A program made the position numbers and the translations under genes. Of a DNA stretch of 36,933 nt, positions 24,567-32,371 are shown in pieces (the stretch's first letter is position 1; every line of letters starts with the position of its first letter). The stretch spans positions 1 through 36,933 of the forward strand of contig JBAUTB010000058.1 in the NCBI GenBank assembly GCA_049582005.1, read 5' to 3'. Origin of the DNA: Sivonenia sp049582005. GTDB lineage: Bacteria; Cyanobacteriota; Cyanobacteriia; Gloeobacterales; PMM-0068. The notes below the pieces were generated by a model. That model did no database searches and was not told where the DNA came from. It saw only the letters and a program-made list of their open reading frames with translations.

Positions 24567-24595
24567 TTGAACTACAAAAGCAAAGATGCTATCCT
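24567..24595 (+). promoter_or_regulatory. Candidate sigma-70 promoter of the riboswitch B unit
   Basis: TTGAAC (24567-24572), a 17-base spacer and TATCCT (24590-24595) make a plausible vegetative promoter, starting transcription shortly before the aptamer. The -10 box lies inside the inverted repeat TATCCT/AGGATA (24590-24607), which could be a repressor site. No NtcA site was found here, unlike for riboswitch A. Confidence 0.55.
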
Positions 24596-24619
24596 TGCGC
24601 GAGGATAACACCATATAGA

Positions 24620-24724
24620 AATCCGCTTCTAGGGTTCCGGTTACTTGCTCTGCCAAGGGATGCCTGGTCCGAGAGAAGCAGCCAGCTTAAGCTGGTCACA
24701 CGGCGGGAGAAAAGCCCGGGAGAG
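24620..24724 (+). ncRNA. Guanidine-I (ykkC) riboswitch B
   Basis: The plus strand carries the ykkC blocks in order: CTTCTAGGGTTCCGG (24626-24640), CCTGGTCCGAGAGAAGC, the variable stem GCCAGCTTAAGCTGG, then ACACGGCGGGAGAAAAGC and CCCGGGAGA (ending 24723). It leads the two DUF1989 proteins and guanidine carboxylase, the best known targets of this riboswitch class. It differs from riboswitch A mainly in the bases between the first and second blocks. Confidence 0.96.
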
Positions 24725-24743
24725 CTGTACAGTAAGTGCTTAC

Positions 24744-24792
24744 TGTTAGAGCTTCCTGGGCTTTAGTCGTTGAAGCCCAGGAAGCTCTAACA
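24744..24792 (+). terminator. 20-bp perfect hairpin after riboswitch B (candidate expression platform)
   Basis: Two perfect 20-base arms flank a 9-base loop (24764-24772). The first arm starts TGTTAGAGCTTCC. A second possible stem (ACAGTAAG/CTTACTGT, 24729-24746) shares the first three bases, so the two partly exclude each other. There is no T-run. It may end transcription without guanidine by a non-canonical mechanism, or simply protect the mRNA. Confidence 0.6.
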
Positions 24793-24829
24793 GAAGTGTG
24801 ATGCCATCTTTGAGATAGAGGAGAACGCC

Positions 24830-25552
24830 ATGTCTATAAAACCTACAGAAACACTTGATATCGATCCGGCGCTTATTACCTGGGATGAGGTGATTCCAGG
24901 GGGTAGCTATTGGTCTCGCGTCATCAAACGGGGCACTACCCTGCGAATTATCGACCTGGAGAGTTCCAGAGGGGTTTCTCTGCTCTGCTACAACGCCGAT
25001 AACGTCATAGAGCGTTACAACGCTGCCGATACCGCTAAAATCCAGTTCAATGCCTTCTTGAAAAAAGGGATGGTGTTGTATTCCGATATGGGGCGGGTTC
25101 TATTCTCTATTACGGAAGATACCTGTGGTCATCATGACACGCTTGCTGGATGTAGTAATGCAGCAACCAATAGCGCCAAGTATGGGGAAGGCGATTGGAA
25201 AAACTCCCGCGATAACTTCATGCTGGCCTTAGCTAAACGGAATATGGGCAAGAAAGATATCTGTCCTAACCTCAATCTCTTCTCACAGGTTGTCGTGGGG
25301 AAAGAGGGCGATTTGACCTGGGTTGAAGGAGCCTCCAAGCCAGGAGATTTTATTGATCTCAGAGCCGAAATGAATGTGTTAGTAGTGCTTTCCAACTGTC
25401 CCCATGTACTCGATCCAAAGCCAACCTATGCGCCTACGCCCATCCGAGTTGTGGTCTGGAATTCTCCAGCTCCTACTGCCGATGATTTGTGCAGAACAAC
25501 AAATCCGGAAGCAATTCGTGGTTTCCAAAACACCGATGCGCTTTTTGTTTGA
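24830..25552 (+). CDS. DUF1989 carboxyguanidine deiminase subunit (urea carboxylase-associated protein)
   Basis: This 240-residue protein is one of the two DUF1989 proteins long called urea carboxylase-associated. The pair has been shown in other bacteria to form CgdAB, which converts carboxyguanidine to allophanate. Visible features are WDEVIPGGSYWSRVIKRG, the metal-binding-type motif EDTCGHHDTLAGCSN, KRNMGKKDICPNLNLF and SNCPHVLDP. The cysteine and histidines of DTCGHHD probably hold zinc. I do not assign A or B, as the naming cannot be settled from the sequence alone. It starts 106 bases after riboswitch B, with AGAGGAG before the ATG. Confidence 0.88.
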   Translation: MSIKPTETLDIDPALITWDEVIPGGSYWSRVIKRGTTLRIIDLESSRGVSLLCYNADNVIERYNAADTAKIQFNAFLKKGMVLYSDMGRVLFSITEDTCGHHDTLAGCSNAATNSAKYGEGDWKNSRDNFMLALAKRNMGKKDICPNLNLFSQVVVGKEGDLTWVEGASKPGDFIDLRAEMNVLVVLSNCPHVLDPKPTYAPTPIRVVVWNSPAPTADDLCRTTNPEAIRGFQNTDALFV

Positions 25553-25606
25553 AATTCAAACGACCAACTAACTGGATCATATTATCTAAAACAGGAGAAT
25601 AGAACT

Positions 25607-26257
25607 ATGGTTTTAGCCACAGAACACTCGCTAAATCCCGATAAAGCTATCTACAATCAGGTGCTTCCTGCCCGCAAGCCCTGGTCGCGGGTGATCAAGA
25701 AAGGGCAAATTTTGCGGATTGTTGATTTGGGGGGAAATCAGGCTGTGGATTTCCTGGTGTACAACGCAGACGATACCAGTGAACGCTATAGCGCCCCGGA
25801 TACGATTCGGAATCAAGGGAATATTTTTCTCACCACCGGAAGCAAGCTTTATTCCAATGACGGGAACGTAATGATGACCATCCGGTATGATACCTGCGGA
25901 CGGCATGACACTTCAGGTGGGGCATGTAGTTGTGAGAGCAATTCAGTTCGTTTTGGTCTCGATAAGCGCTGGCAACATGCCTGTGTTGAGAACTTTTTAA
26001 TGGCTGTTGCGCCTTATGGCATGGGAAAGCGGGATCTTGTCAGCAACATCAACTTTTTTATGAATGTGCCGGTGAGTCAAGATGGCACCTTAGAAATTGT
26101 GGATGGGATCTCGGAGCCAGGCAGTGTTGTTGAACTGCAAGCCGAAATGAACACCATCGTCGCCATTTCCAACTGCCCTCAGATGAATAACCCGTGTAAT
26201 GCCTACAATCCCACCCCGATTCAACTGATTATTTGGGATGCTCCGGGTGAATCTTAG
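25607..26257 (+). CDS. DUF1989 carboxyguanidine deiminase subunit (second partner)
   Basis: The second, 216-residue DUF1989 protein is homologous to its upstream neighbour: YNQVLPARKPWSRVIKKG, RYDTCGRHDTSGGACSCES, YGMGKRDLVSNINFFMN and ISNCPQMNNPCNAYNP align with the first protein throughout. Both keep DTCGxHDT. The two are expected to form a heteromeric deiminase acting on the product of the carboxylase encoded 100 bases downstream. CAGGAGAA precedes the start. Gene order deiminase, deiminase, carboxylase is that commonly seen in guanidine operons. Confidence 0.88.
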   Translation: MVLATEHSLNPDKAIYNQVLPARKPWSRVIKKGQILRIVDLGGNQAVDFLVYNADDTSERYSAPDTIRNQGNIFLTTGSKLYSNDGNVMMTIRYDTCGRHDTSGGACSCESNSVRFGLDKRWQHACVENFLMAVAPYGMGKRDLVSNINFFMNVPVSQDGTLEIVDGISEPGSVVELQAEMNTIVAISNCPQMNNPCNAYNPTPIQLIIWDAPGES

Positions 26258-26357
26258 GACAATTCATCACTGAGTCGGGTGGGCCCGTGCTCACCCCTCA
26301 ATACCAGTACCATTTAGAGACGTCTGCTCACTATCTTTCTCTGAGATTGCCTGCCCT

Positions 26358-29300
26358 ATGTTTGACAAAGTTCTCATTGCTAACCGGGGTGAAATCGCCT
26401 GTCGGATCATTCGGACTCTTGATCGCCTCGGAATTGGCTCGGTGGCAGTCTACTCAGAAGCCGATGCCCATACCTGTCATGTGTATGCCGCAACTGAATC
26501 TGTTTGTATTGGCCCGGCCCTGGCCGCAGAGAGTTACCTTCGCTGGGAGCGCATCTTAGAAGCAGCGGAAAAGACAGGGGCTCAGGCCATTCATCCAGGC
26601 TATGGGTTTCTCAGTGAGAACGCCGAATTTGCCGAAGCCTGTTTGGCCAAGGGGATTGCGTTTGTTGGCCCTACTCCGGAACAAATGCGGTGTTTTGGCC
26701 TAAAACATAAGGCGCGGCAGTTGGCCGCAGAAAATCAAGTGCCCCTTTTGCCAGGTAGTCCACTCTTGGGCAGTCTGGAGGAGGCCCAAGCAGCGGCACA
26801 GGCCATTGGTTATCCCGTGATGCTCAAAAGTACGGCCGGCGGAGGGGGCATCGGCTTGCAACTCTGTCATCAAGAAGAGCATCTGGCTGAGTTATTCGAG
26901 CGAGTACAACGCTTGAGCCAGAATAATTTCAAACAAAGTGGCGTTTATTTAGAGAAATATGTGGAGCAGGCCCGCCACCTTGAGGTGCAAATTTTTGGGG
27001 ATGGTCATGGCACGGTGATCGCTCTGGGTGAGCGGGATTGTTCGGTACAGCGGCGCAACCAGAAAGTGATTGAAGAAACTCCGGCTCCAGGGATCAGCGA
27101 TGTCCTGCGTCATAGCCTCTGTGAAGCTGCTGTGCGTCTGGGCCAGGCGGTAAATTATCAGTCAGCGGGGACGGTGGAATTTGTCTTTGACGTTGCCACG
27201 GAGGACTTTTACTTTTTGGAGGTGAACACCCGCCTCCAAGTCGAGCATGGAGTGACAGAGGAAGTTACCGGAGTTGACCTTGTAGAGTGGATGGTCCGAC
27301 TGGCAGCCGGGGAATCGCTAGCGTTGGCAACCGATCAACACCAACCTCAAGGACATTCGATTCAACTGCGGATCTATGCCGAAGATCCAGGAAAAAATTT
27401 CCAGCCCAGTGCCGGCAAATTGACAGAAGTGGTATTTCCCAATACCGTCCGCTGTGATACGTGGATTGAACGGGGGACCGAAATTACCCCCTACTACGAT
27501 CCCCTGATGGCAAAACTGATGGTCAAAGCCAATTCGCGGTCAGAGGCAATTGCCCAGCTCAAATCAGCCCTGGATGCCTCTCAAATCGCAGGAATTGAAT
27601 CCAATCTGACTTATCTGCGCCAAATTTTAGATGACCCAGCCTTTGAGGTCGGCCATGTCAGTACCCGCTTTTTGGAGTCCTTTCACTACGCTCCGCTTAC
27701 CGTTGATGTTTTAGAACCGGGCACCCTGACTACGCTTCAAGATTATCCGGGGCGGATTGGCTACTGGAATATTGGGGTCCCACCCTCCGGACCCATGGAC
27801 TCTCTAGCATTTCGCTTGGCCAATCGAGTGCTCGGCAATCCAGCATCAGCAGCAGGATTGGAATGCACTATTCTTGGCCCCACCTTGCGCTTCAAGGCCG
27901 CCACTATGATCTGCCTGACTGGGGCTCCGATGAAGGCAGAGCTCGATGGTCAAACGGTACCTTTTTGGACAGCGGTGCCCGTAGAAGCAGGCAGCGTCTT
28001 AAAGCTCGGGAGCGTCCAGGGTCATGGTTGCCGAACCTACCTGGCTGTAAAGCATGGCTTCAACGTCCCTGATTATTTGGGCAGCAAAGCGACCTTCACT
28101 TTGGGCCAATTTGGTGGGCATTGTGGACGGACCTTGCGGACCGGAGATGTCTTGAAGCTAACTCCGCCAACTCCAACAAACAAAAACTTTGCTGAAGTAT
28201 CTATGGCAGTCCCCCCGGAACTCATCCCGCACTACTCCAAAACCTGGGATATTGGGGTGCTCTATGGCCCTCATGGAGCTCCAGATTTTTTTACTGAAGC
28301 CGATATTGAGACCTTTTTCGCAACCGCCTGGGAAGTGCATTACAACTCAGCCCGAACCGGAATCCGTCTCATCGGTCCTAAACCCGAATGGGCGAGGAAA
28401 GACGGCGGTGAAGCGGGATTACACCCCTCCAATATTCACGACAATGCCTACGCTATCGGGACCATCGACTTCACAGGCGATATGCCCATCATTCTCGGTC
28501 CTGATGGTCCCAGTCTCGGTGGATTTGTCTGCCCAGCAACGATCATCCAAGCAGAGCTCTGGAAAATCGGTCAACTGAAACCTGGCGATATGATCCGCTT
28601 CCATCGGCTCACCGCAGAAGAAGCGTTGCAACGGGAGCAGGAACAGGACCAGCAAATCGCCACGCTCACCCCGTCCACAGCCCCAGGCCTAAGAGCCACT
28701 CCTTCCGAGGTCAGCATAGCTTCAAGTCCCATCCTCCACGAGATTCCAGAGTCTTCCGAACAAATTGTTGTAACCTACCGGCTGGCAGGCGACAAGTATC
28801 TACTAATTGAATATGGTCCCTTGGTCCTGGATTTGAACCTGCGCTTCCGTGTCCATGCCTTGATGCAGTGGCTAATGGACCATACCGTAGCAGGTATTCT
28901 CGACCTGACGCCAGGCATTCGTTCCTTGCAGGTCCACTATGACAGCCGCATCCTACCCTTAGCAGAATTACTCGATACATTGATTGCGGCAGAAAAAGAA
29001 TTGCCCCCAATTGCGGCTATGGAAGTCCCGACCCGCATCCTCCATCTACCGCTTTCTTGGGACGATGAATCGACCCAGTTAGCGATTCAGAAGTATATGC
29101 AATCCGTGCGCAAGGATGCTCCCTGGTGTCCTAGCAATATCGAATTTATCCGGCGTATCAATGGCTTGGATAGCATCGAACAGGTAAAAGACATTGTCTT
29201 CAATGCCAGTTACCTTGTGCTCGGCCTGGGAGATGTATATTTGGGTGCCCCTGTGGCAACGCCCATCGATCCGCGTCATCGTCTGGTTACCACCAAATAC

Positions 29301-29999
29301 AATCCAGCACGCACCTGGACTCCTGAAAATGCCGTGGGTATTGGTGGTGCCTATATGTGTATCTATGGCATGGAAGGTCCAGGCGGCTACCAATTTGTGG
29401 GACGCACCGTTCAAGTGTGGAATACCTTCAAACAAACAGCAGACTTCGAAGCTGGAAGACCCTGGTTGCTCCGCTTCTTTGACCAAATTCGCTTCTATCC
29501 TATGTCTGCGCCAGAGCTGCTTCGCTATCGGGAAGCCTTTCTCCAAGGGCAGGTAAAGCTGGAAGTAGAAGAAAAGACCTTTAGCCTGCGGCAGTACAAC
29601 GCGTTTCTCGATTCCATCGCCCCCGAAGTAACTGAATTCAAGACAAGGCAACAGACGGCCTTTGAAGCCGAGCGCCAACGCTGGCAAGATCTGGATAGTC
29701 AAGCGGAAACGTTCATGGATGCCCTCCTTGATACACCGATCGGCGAAGAAATAGACCTACCCCCCCATGCTCAAGTAGTTACCTCATACATTCCCGCCAA
29801 CGTTTGGCGAATTGTAGTGGAAGTAGGTACCAGCGTTGCGGTAGGCGATCAGCTGCTCATCCTAGAATCTATGAAAATGGAAATTGCAATTACAGCTTCG
29901 GTAGCAGGGACTGTGGTTAATATTATGTGCACGGAAGGACAACTGGTAGCCGTTGGTCAAAATTTGGTGGTGATTCAGGGGGAAGAACCTCTCCCCTAG
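26358..29999 (+). CDS. Biotin-dependent guanidine carboxylase (urea carboxylase family)
   Basis: This multidomain enzyme carboxylates guanidine (or urea) with ATP and bicarbonate. Residues 1-450 are biotin carboxylase (FDKVLIANRGEIACRIIRTL, the ATP-grasp loop STAGGGGIGLQ, then EVNTRLQVEHGVTEE). Residues about 455-770 are a KipA-like carboxyltransferase part (TLTTLQDYPGRIGYWNIGVP), and 830-1045 a KipI-like part. The biotinyl domain ends the protein, with ILESMKMEIAI putting biotin on K1173. At 1213 residues it lacks the fused allophanate hydrolase of yeast urea amidolyase. The riboswitch and both DUF1989 genes upstream make guanidine the likely substrate; residue-level discrimination from urea carboxylase needs an alignment. 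Confidence 0.93.
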   Translation: MFDKVLIANRGEIACRIIRTLDRLGIGSVAVYSEADAHTCHVYAATESVCIGPALAAESYLRWERILEAAEKTGAQAIHPGYGFLSENAEFAEACLAKGIAFVGPTPEQMRCFGLKHKARQLAAENQVPLLPGSPLLGSLEEAQAAAQAIGYPVMLKSTAGGGGIGLQLCHQEEHLAELFERVQRLSQNNFKQSGVYLEKYVEQARHLEVQIFGDGHGTVIALGERDCSVQRRNQKVIEETPAPGISDVLRHSLCEAAVRLGQAVNYQSAGTVEFVFDVATEDFYFLEVNTRLQVEHGVTEEVTGVDLVEWMVRLAAGESLALATDQHQPQGHSIQLRIYAEDPGKNFQPSAGKLTEVVFPNTVRCDTWIERGTEITPYYDPLMAKLMVKANSRSEAIAQLKSALDASQIAGIESNLTYLRQILDDPAFEVGHVSTRFLESFHYAPLTVDVLEPGTLTTLQDYPGRIGYWNIGVPPSGPMDSLAFRLANRVLGNPASAAGLECTILGPTLRFKAATMICLTGAPMKAELDGQTVPFWTAVPVEAGSVLKLGSVQGHGCRTYLAVKHGFNVPDYLGSKATFTLGQFGGHCGRTLRTGDVLKLTPPTPTNKNFAEVSMAVPPELIPHYSKTWDIGVLYGPHGAPDFFTEADIETFFATAWEVHYNSARTGIRLIGPKPEWARKDGGEAGLHPSNIHDNAYAIGTIDFTGDMPIILGPDGPSLGGFVCPATIIQAELWKIGQLKPGDMIRFHRLTAEEALQREQEQDQQIATLTPSTAPGLRATPSEVSIASSPILHEIPESSEQIVVTYRLAGDKYLLIEYGPLVLDLNLRFRVHALMQWLMDHTVAGILDLTPGIRSLQVHYDSRILPLAELLDTLIAAEKELPPIAAMEVPTRILHLPLSWDDESTQLAIQKYMQSVRKDAPWCPSNIEFIRRINGLDSIEQVKDIVFNASYLVLGLGDVYLGAPVATPIDPRHRLVTTKYNPARTWTPENAVGIGGAYMCIYGMEGPGGYQFVGRTVQVWNTFKQTADFEAGRPWLLRFFDQIRFYPMSAPELLRYREAFLQGQVKLEVEEKTFSLRQYNAFLDSIAPEVTEFKTRQQTAFEAERQRWQDLDSQAETFMDALLDTPIGEEIDLPPHAQVVTSYIPANVWRIVVEVGTSVAVGDQLLILESMKMEIAITASVAGTVVNIMCTEGQLVAVGQNLVVIQGEEPLP

Positions 30000-30029
30000 C
30001 CCCTCTCCGCAGGCAGAGAGGGGGACTGG
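29988..30029 (+). repeat. CTCTCCCC-type hairpin repeat, copy 2
   Basis: The same CCTCTCCCCTAGCCCCTCTC unit as at 22957 begins inside the last codons of the carboxylase gene and provides its TAG stop (29997-29999). The stem is CCCCTCTC/GAGAGGGG (30000-30023). It is a likely mRNA end or dispersed repeat. Confidence 0.8.
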
Positions 30030-30075
30030 AAATAGATTTTCTACCCCATAATTTAAAGGAAAAAATATAGCCCTG

Positions 30076-30121
30076 CTTGATTGCATGAAATAAATCTGTA
30101 CAGACGCGATATATCGCGTCT
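30076..30121. repeat. Palindromic repeat element, copy B (inverted)
   Basis: The perfect palindrome AGACGCGATATATCGCGTCT (30102-30121), the preceding TGTAC and the GATTGCATGAAATA segment are an inverted, shortened copy of the element at 14246-14341, lacking about 40 internal bases. Similar palindromes are abundant in some cyanobacterial genomes. Confidence 0.85.
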
Positions 30122-30149
30122 CTTTACACTCGCAGAGGAAATACTTTAG

Positions 30150-30554
30150 ATGACCGATGAAGATATATATCTAGCCGTTAATGGAACCTTAATGCGGGGA
30201 TTGGAGCTAAACGGCAACCTATTAAAAGCAGGGGCCAAGTTTGTCAAAGAGACAACCACGGCACCAATTTATCGACTTTGGTCCATTCATGATCGTCACC
30301 CAGCTATGATTCGGGTTGCTGAAGGTGGAAAAGCAATTGCTGTTGAAATTTGGGCCGTTCCACCAGCCGGTGTCTGCGCTATCTTACTCCAGGAGCCGCC
30401 TGGTTTATGCATGGGTAAGGTCGTTCTTGCCAACAACGAAGTAGTATTAGGCGTGTTGGGAGAACCCTTCCTTTGCGAACATCAGCGAGAAATTACAGAG
30501 TGGGAAGGATGGCGAGCCTATACGGAACGTGAGAGCGTGAAATTCGACAGCTAA
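30150..30554 (+). CDS. Freestanding allophanate hydrolase C-terminal domain protein
   Basis: The 134 residues correspond to the C-terminal domain of allophanate hydrolase (AtzF/DUR1 type): LAVNGTLMRGLELNGNLL, FVKETTTAPIYRLWSIHDRH, IAVEIWAVP, LLQEPPGLCMGKVVL and FLCEHQREITEWEGWRAY are its hallmark segments. In yeast enzyme this domain removes carbon dioxide from N-carboxycarbamate after the amidase half has released ammonia. The amidase half (Ser-cisSer-Lys) is absent here and is presumably encoded elsewhere. It lies 150 bases after the carboxylase gene, with a palindrome between, and fits the final step of the guanidine carboxylase route. Confidence 0.88.
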   Translation: MTDEDIYLAVNGTLMRGLELNGNLLKAGAKFVKETTTAPIYRLWSIHDRHPAMIRVAEGGKAIAVEIWAVPPAGVCAILLQEPPGLCMGKVVLANNEVVLGVLGEPFLCEHQREITEWEGWRAYTERESVKFDS

Positions 30555-30573
30555 TATCAAATTTGTGAGGATT

Positions 30574-30582
30574 TGATATAAT
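30574..30582 (+). promoter_or_regulatory. Extended -10 promoter of the PRC-barrel gene
   Basis: TGATATAAT (30574-30582) is a consensus extended -10 element, about 28 bases before the ATG at 30611. No clear -35 box is present, as often with this promoter type. An imperfect inverted repeat (GTGAGGATT/AATCTCAC) surrounds it and may be a regulator site. Confidence 0.5.
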
Positions 30583-30610
30583 CTCACTTCAACAGAATGA
30601 AGGCATATCT

Positions 30611-31003
30611 ATGAAGAAACATCTGCTTGCCGCTACTCTTCTAAGCTTTGCGGTCATCGGACCCGCATTCGCTCAGACTGCGGGCAAGTCCACACTGGGC
30701 GTCTCGGTTACGCTACTTGACCAAGTCTACACGGGCTGGAGTGTCCAGAAAGAGATCCTCGGAAAAGAAGTCACCAACGATAAGGGCGAGAAGGTCGGCA
30801 AGATCGAGGATCTGATCATCACCCCTAAAGATACGGTCTCCTATGCGATTGTCGGCGCAGGTGGCTTTCTCGGCGTTGGCCGAAACGACGTCGCGATCCC
30901 CGTAAGTCAGTTCAAGATCGAAAAGGGCAAAATCCTACTGCCGGAAGCGACTAAGGCTGCCATCAAGGCGATGCCTACGTTCGACTACGCGAAGAAGCAG
31001 TAA
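30611..31003 (+). CDS. Secreted PRC-barrel domain protein
   Basis: A 130-residue protein with a cleavable signal peptide (MKKHLLAATLLSFAVIGPAF, cut after AFA) and one PRC-barrel domain (GKEVTNDKGEKVGKIEDLII, then YAIVGAGGFLGVGRNDVAIP). Such periplasmic PRC proteins are mostly known from proteobacteria and have no clear function. Its coding sequence uses many GC-ending codons (GTC, GGC, ATC, AAG), unlike flanking genes, which suggests horizontal transfer. It has its own promoter and no evident partner. Confidence 0.85.
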   Translation: MKKHLLAATLLSFAVIGPAFAQTAGKSTLGVSVTLLDQVYTGWSVQKEILGKEVTNDKGEKVGKIEDLIITPKDTVSYAIVGAGGFLGVGRNDVAIPVSQFKIEKGKILLPEATKAAIKAMPTFDYAKKQ

Positions 31004-31168
31004 ATAGACTTCTTGCAAAAGTCTCTTTTGTAAAGAGTCAGGAAAGGGTTAATAGAGAATGGGGAAAGGTAAACTCAATCCTTTTAACCTTTTCCCTCTG
31101 CCCTTTTTTCAATCCTGAATAAATTTTTGAAATTCAATAGCTGTCAGCATTCTCCTTTCGTTAACTGC

Positions 31169-32296
31169 TCAAGGATCACCCTTACTTTGATAGGTGATTT
31201 TATAAATCTTGCCCTCTTCATCATCGCTTACCCATAGGCCACCGTCTGGGCTGTTCACCACATCTACAGGACGACCTAGAATAGCTTGATCAGCATCCAG
31301 CCAGCCTGTGATGAAATTGGTGACCTTGGTAACTTTATCTCCTTCAATATGTGCCCGGACAAGCTTATATCCGGTAGGTTTGGAGCGATTCCACGAACCA
31401 TGAAAAGCGATAATCAGGTCCCCTTGATAGTCTTTGGGAAATTGCTTTCCCTGATAGGCCGTGAGACCGAGGGGGGCTGAGTGGGCCTGGAAGTTCCATG
31501 CGGGTTTGTTGACCTGGGCACAGGAGCCCAGGCGAGCGATCTTTGGGTCTGGGTCTGGATATTTACCTGCGTGGCAGAAGGGCCAACCCGCTTGCATTCC
31601 TTCTGTGACGAGGTGAAGCTCATCAGGAGGAATGTTATCCCCTAGGTTGTCCCGTCCATTGCTCGTAGCCCACAGACGACCCTGTGGATCAAAACTCAGG
31701 CCCACTGCATTTCTAAGCCCACGGGCATAAATCTTCTTACCAGAGCCATCGGGATTGTATTGCAGGATAGTCGCTCGGTCAGGACTTTCTTCTTTGCAGG
31801 AATTGCAAGAAGAACCTACCGACACGTAAAGCTTATTATCGGGACCAAAGGCAAGGGTGCGGGTGAAATGCTGCCCTCCTGGGGGAAGTCCATCGACAAT
31901 TACCTGTGGTTTCTCCCCGACCATCTGACCAGGACGGTAGGCGTAGCGGACAATGCGCCCAGTCTCAGCGACATAGAGCCCATTTTTGTAGAAGGCAATA
32001 CCGTGGGGACGGTTCAAGCCCTGGGCAAAGACTGTTTTCTCTTCTGCAACTCCATCCTGGTTCTTGTCAGCGAGGACTACCACTTGCCCTTTCTGGATTT
32101 CGGTCACAAACAATTCTCCCTTCGGAGAGACTGCCATAAAGCGGGGACGGTCAAGTCCCTCAGCAAAGAGCTTAATCCTAAATCCAGCGGGTGCCTGAAA
32201 AGACAAAGCCGACGCTGTCGTTGTGAGGGTACACGCTGTAATCGTGAGGATAAAAGACCCCAAAATGAAAAGTCCAGAGAGGCTGAGTCTTTTCAT
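31169..32296 (-). CDS. Sorbosone dehydrogenase-like beta-propeller lipoprotein
   Basis: The protein belongs to the PQQ-dependent sugar dehydrogenase/L-sorbosone dehydrogenase family. A lipobox (LTITAC, C22) ends the signal peptide, so it is membrane-anchored outside the cytoplasm. The six-blade propeller is visible in repeated motifs: RPRFMAVSPKGELFVTE, RPHGIAFYKNGLYVAE, TRTLAFGPDNKLYVSVGSSC, RNAVGLSFDPQGRLWATSNG and GRPVDVVNSPDGGLWVSDD. A CNSC pair follows VGSS. Whether it binds PQQ is uncertain, since many cyanobacteria do not make this cofactor. It lies downstream of recA on the same strand, past a strong hairpin. Confidence 0.87.
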   Translation of the reverse strand: MKRLSLSGLFILGSFILTITACTLTTTASALSFQAPAGFRIKLFAEGLDRPRFMAVSPKGELFVTEIQKGQVVVLADKNQDGVAEEKTVFAQGLNRPHGIAFYKNGLYVAETGRIVRYAYRPGQMVGEKPQVIVDGLPPGGQHFTRTLAFGPDNKLYVSVGSSCNSCKEESPDRATILQYNPDGSGKKIYARGLRNAVGLSFDPQGRLWATSNGRDNLGDNIPPDELHLVTEGMQAGWPFCHAGKYPDPDPKIARLGSCAQVNKPAWNFQAHSAPLGLTAYQGKQFPKDYQGDLIIAFHGSWNRSKPTGYKLVRAHIEGDKVTKVTNFITGWLDADQAILGRPVDVVNSPDGGLWVSDDEEGKIYKITYQSKGDP

Positions 32297-32316
32297 TGGG
32301 TATTCCTAGAGGATAA

Positions 32317-32349
32317 CAAGTCCATCCTAATCAACTTGGGATGGACTTG
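32317..32349 (-). terminator. Hairpin terminator after recA
   Basis: A perfect 11-bp stem (CAAGTCCATCC/GGATGGACTTG) with an 11-base loop lies between the recA stop codon and the next gene. On the minus strand it is followed by TTATCC, with no long T-run. It probably separates the two transcripts. Confidence 0.6.
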
Positions 32350-32371
32350 GCCCCCTGAGCTTTACAGCAGA

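Noticed and set aside
24536..24766. 76-codon open frame over the riboswitch B leader
   Set aside because: It runs through the promoter, aptamer and hairpin; conservation there is at RNA level.
29079..29702. Minus-strand open frame of 207 codons
   Set aside because: It is antisense to the carboxyltransferase and linker part of the guanidine carboxylase gene and has no recognisable domain.
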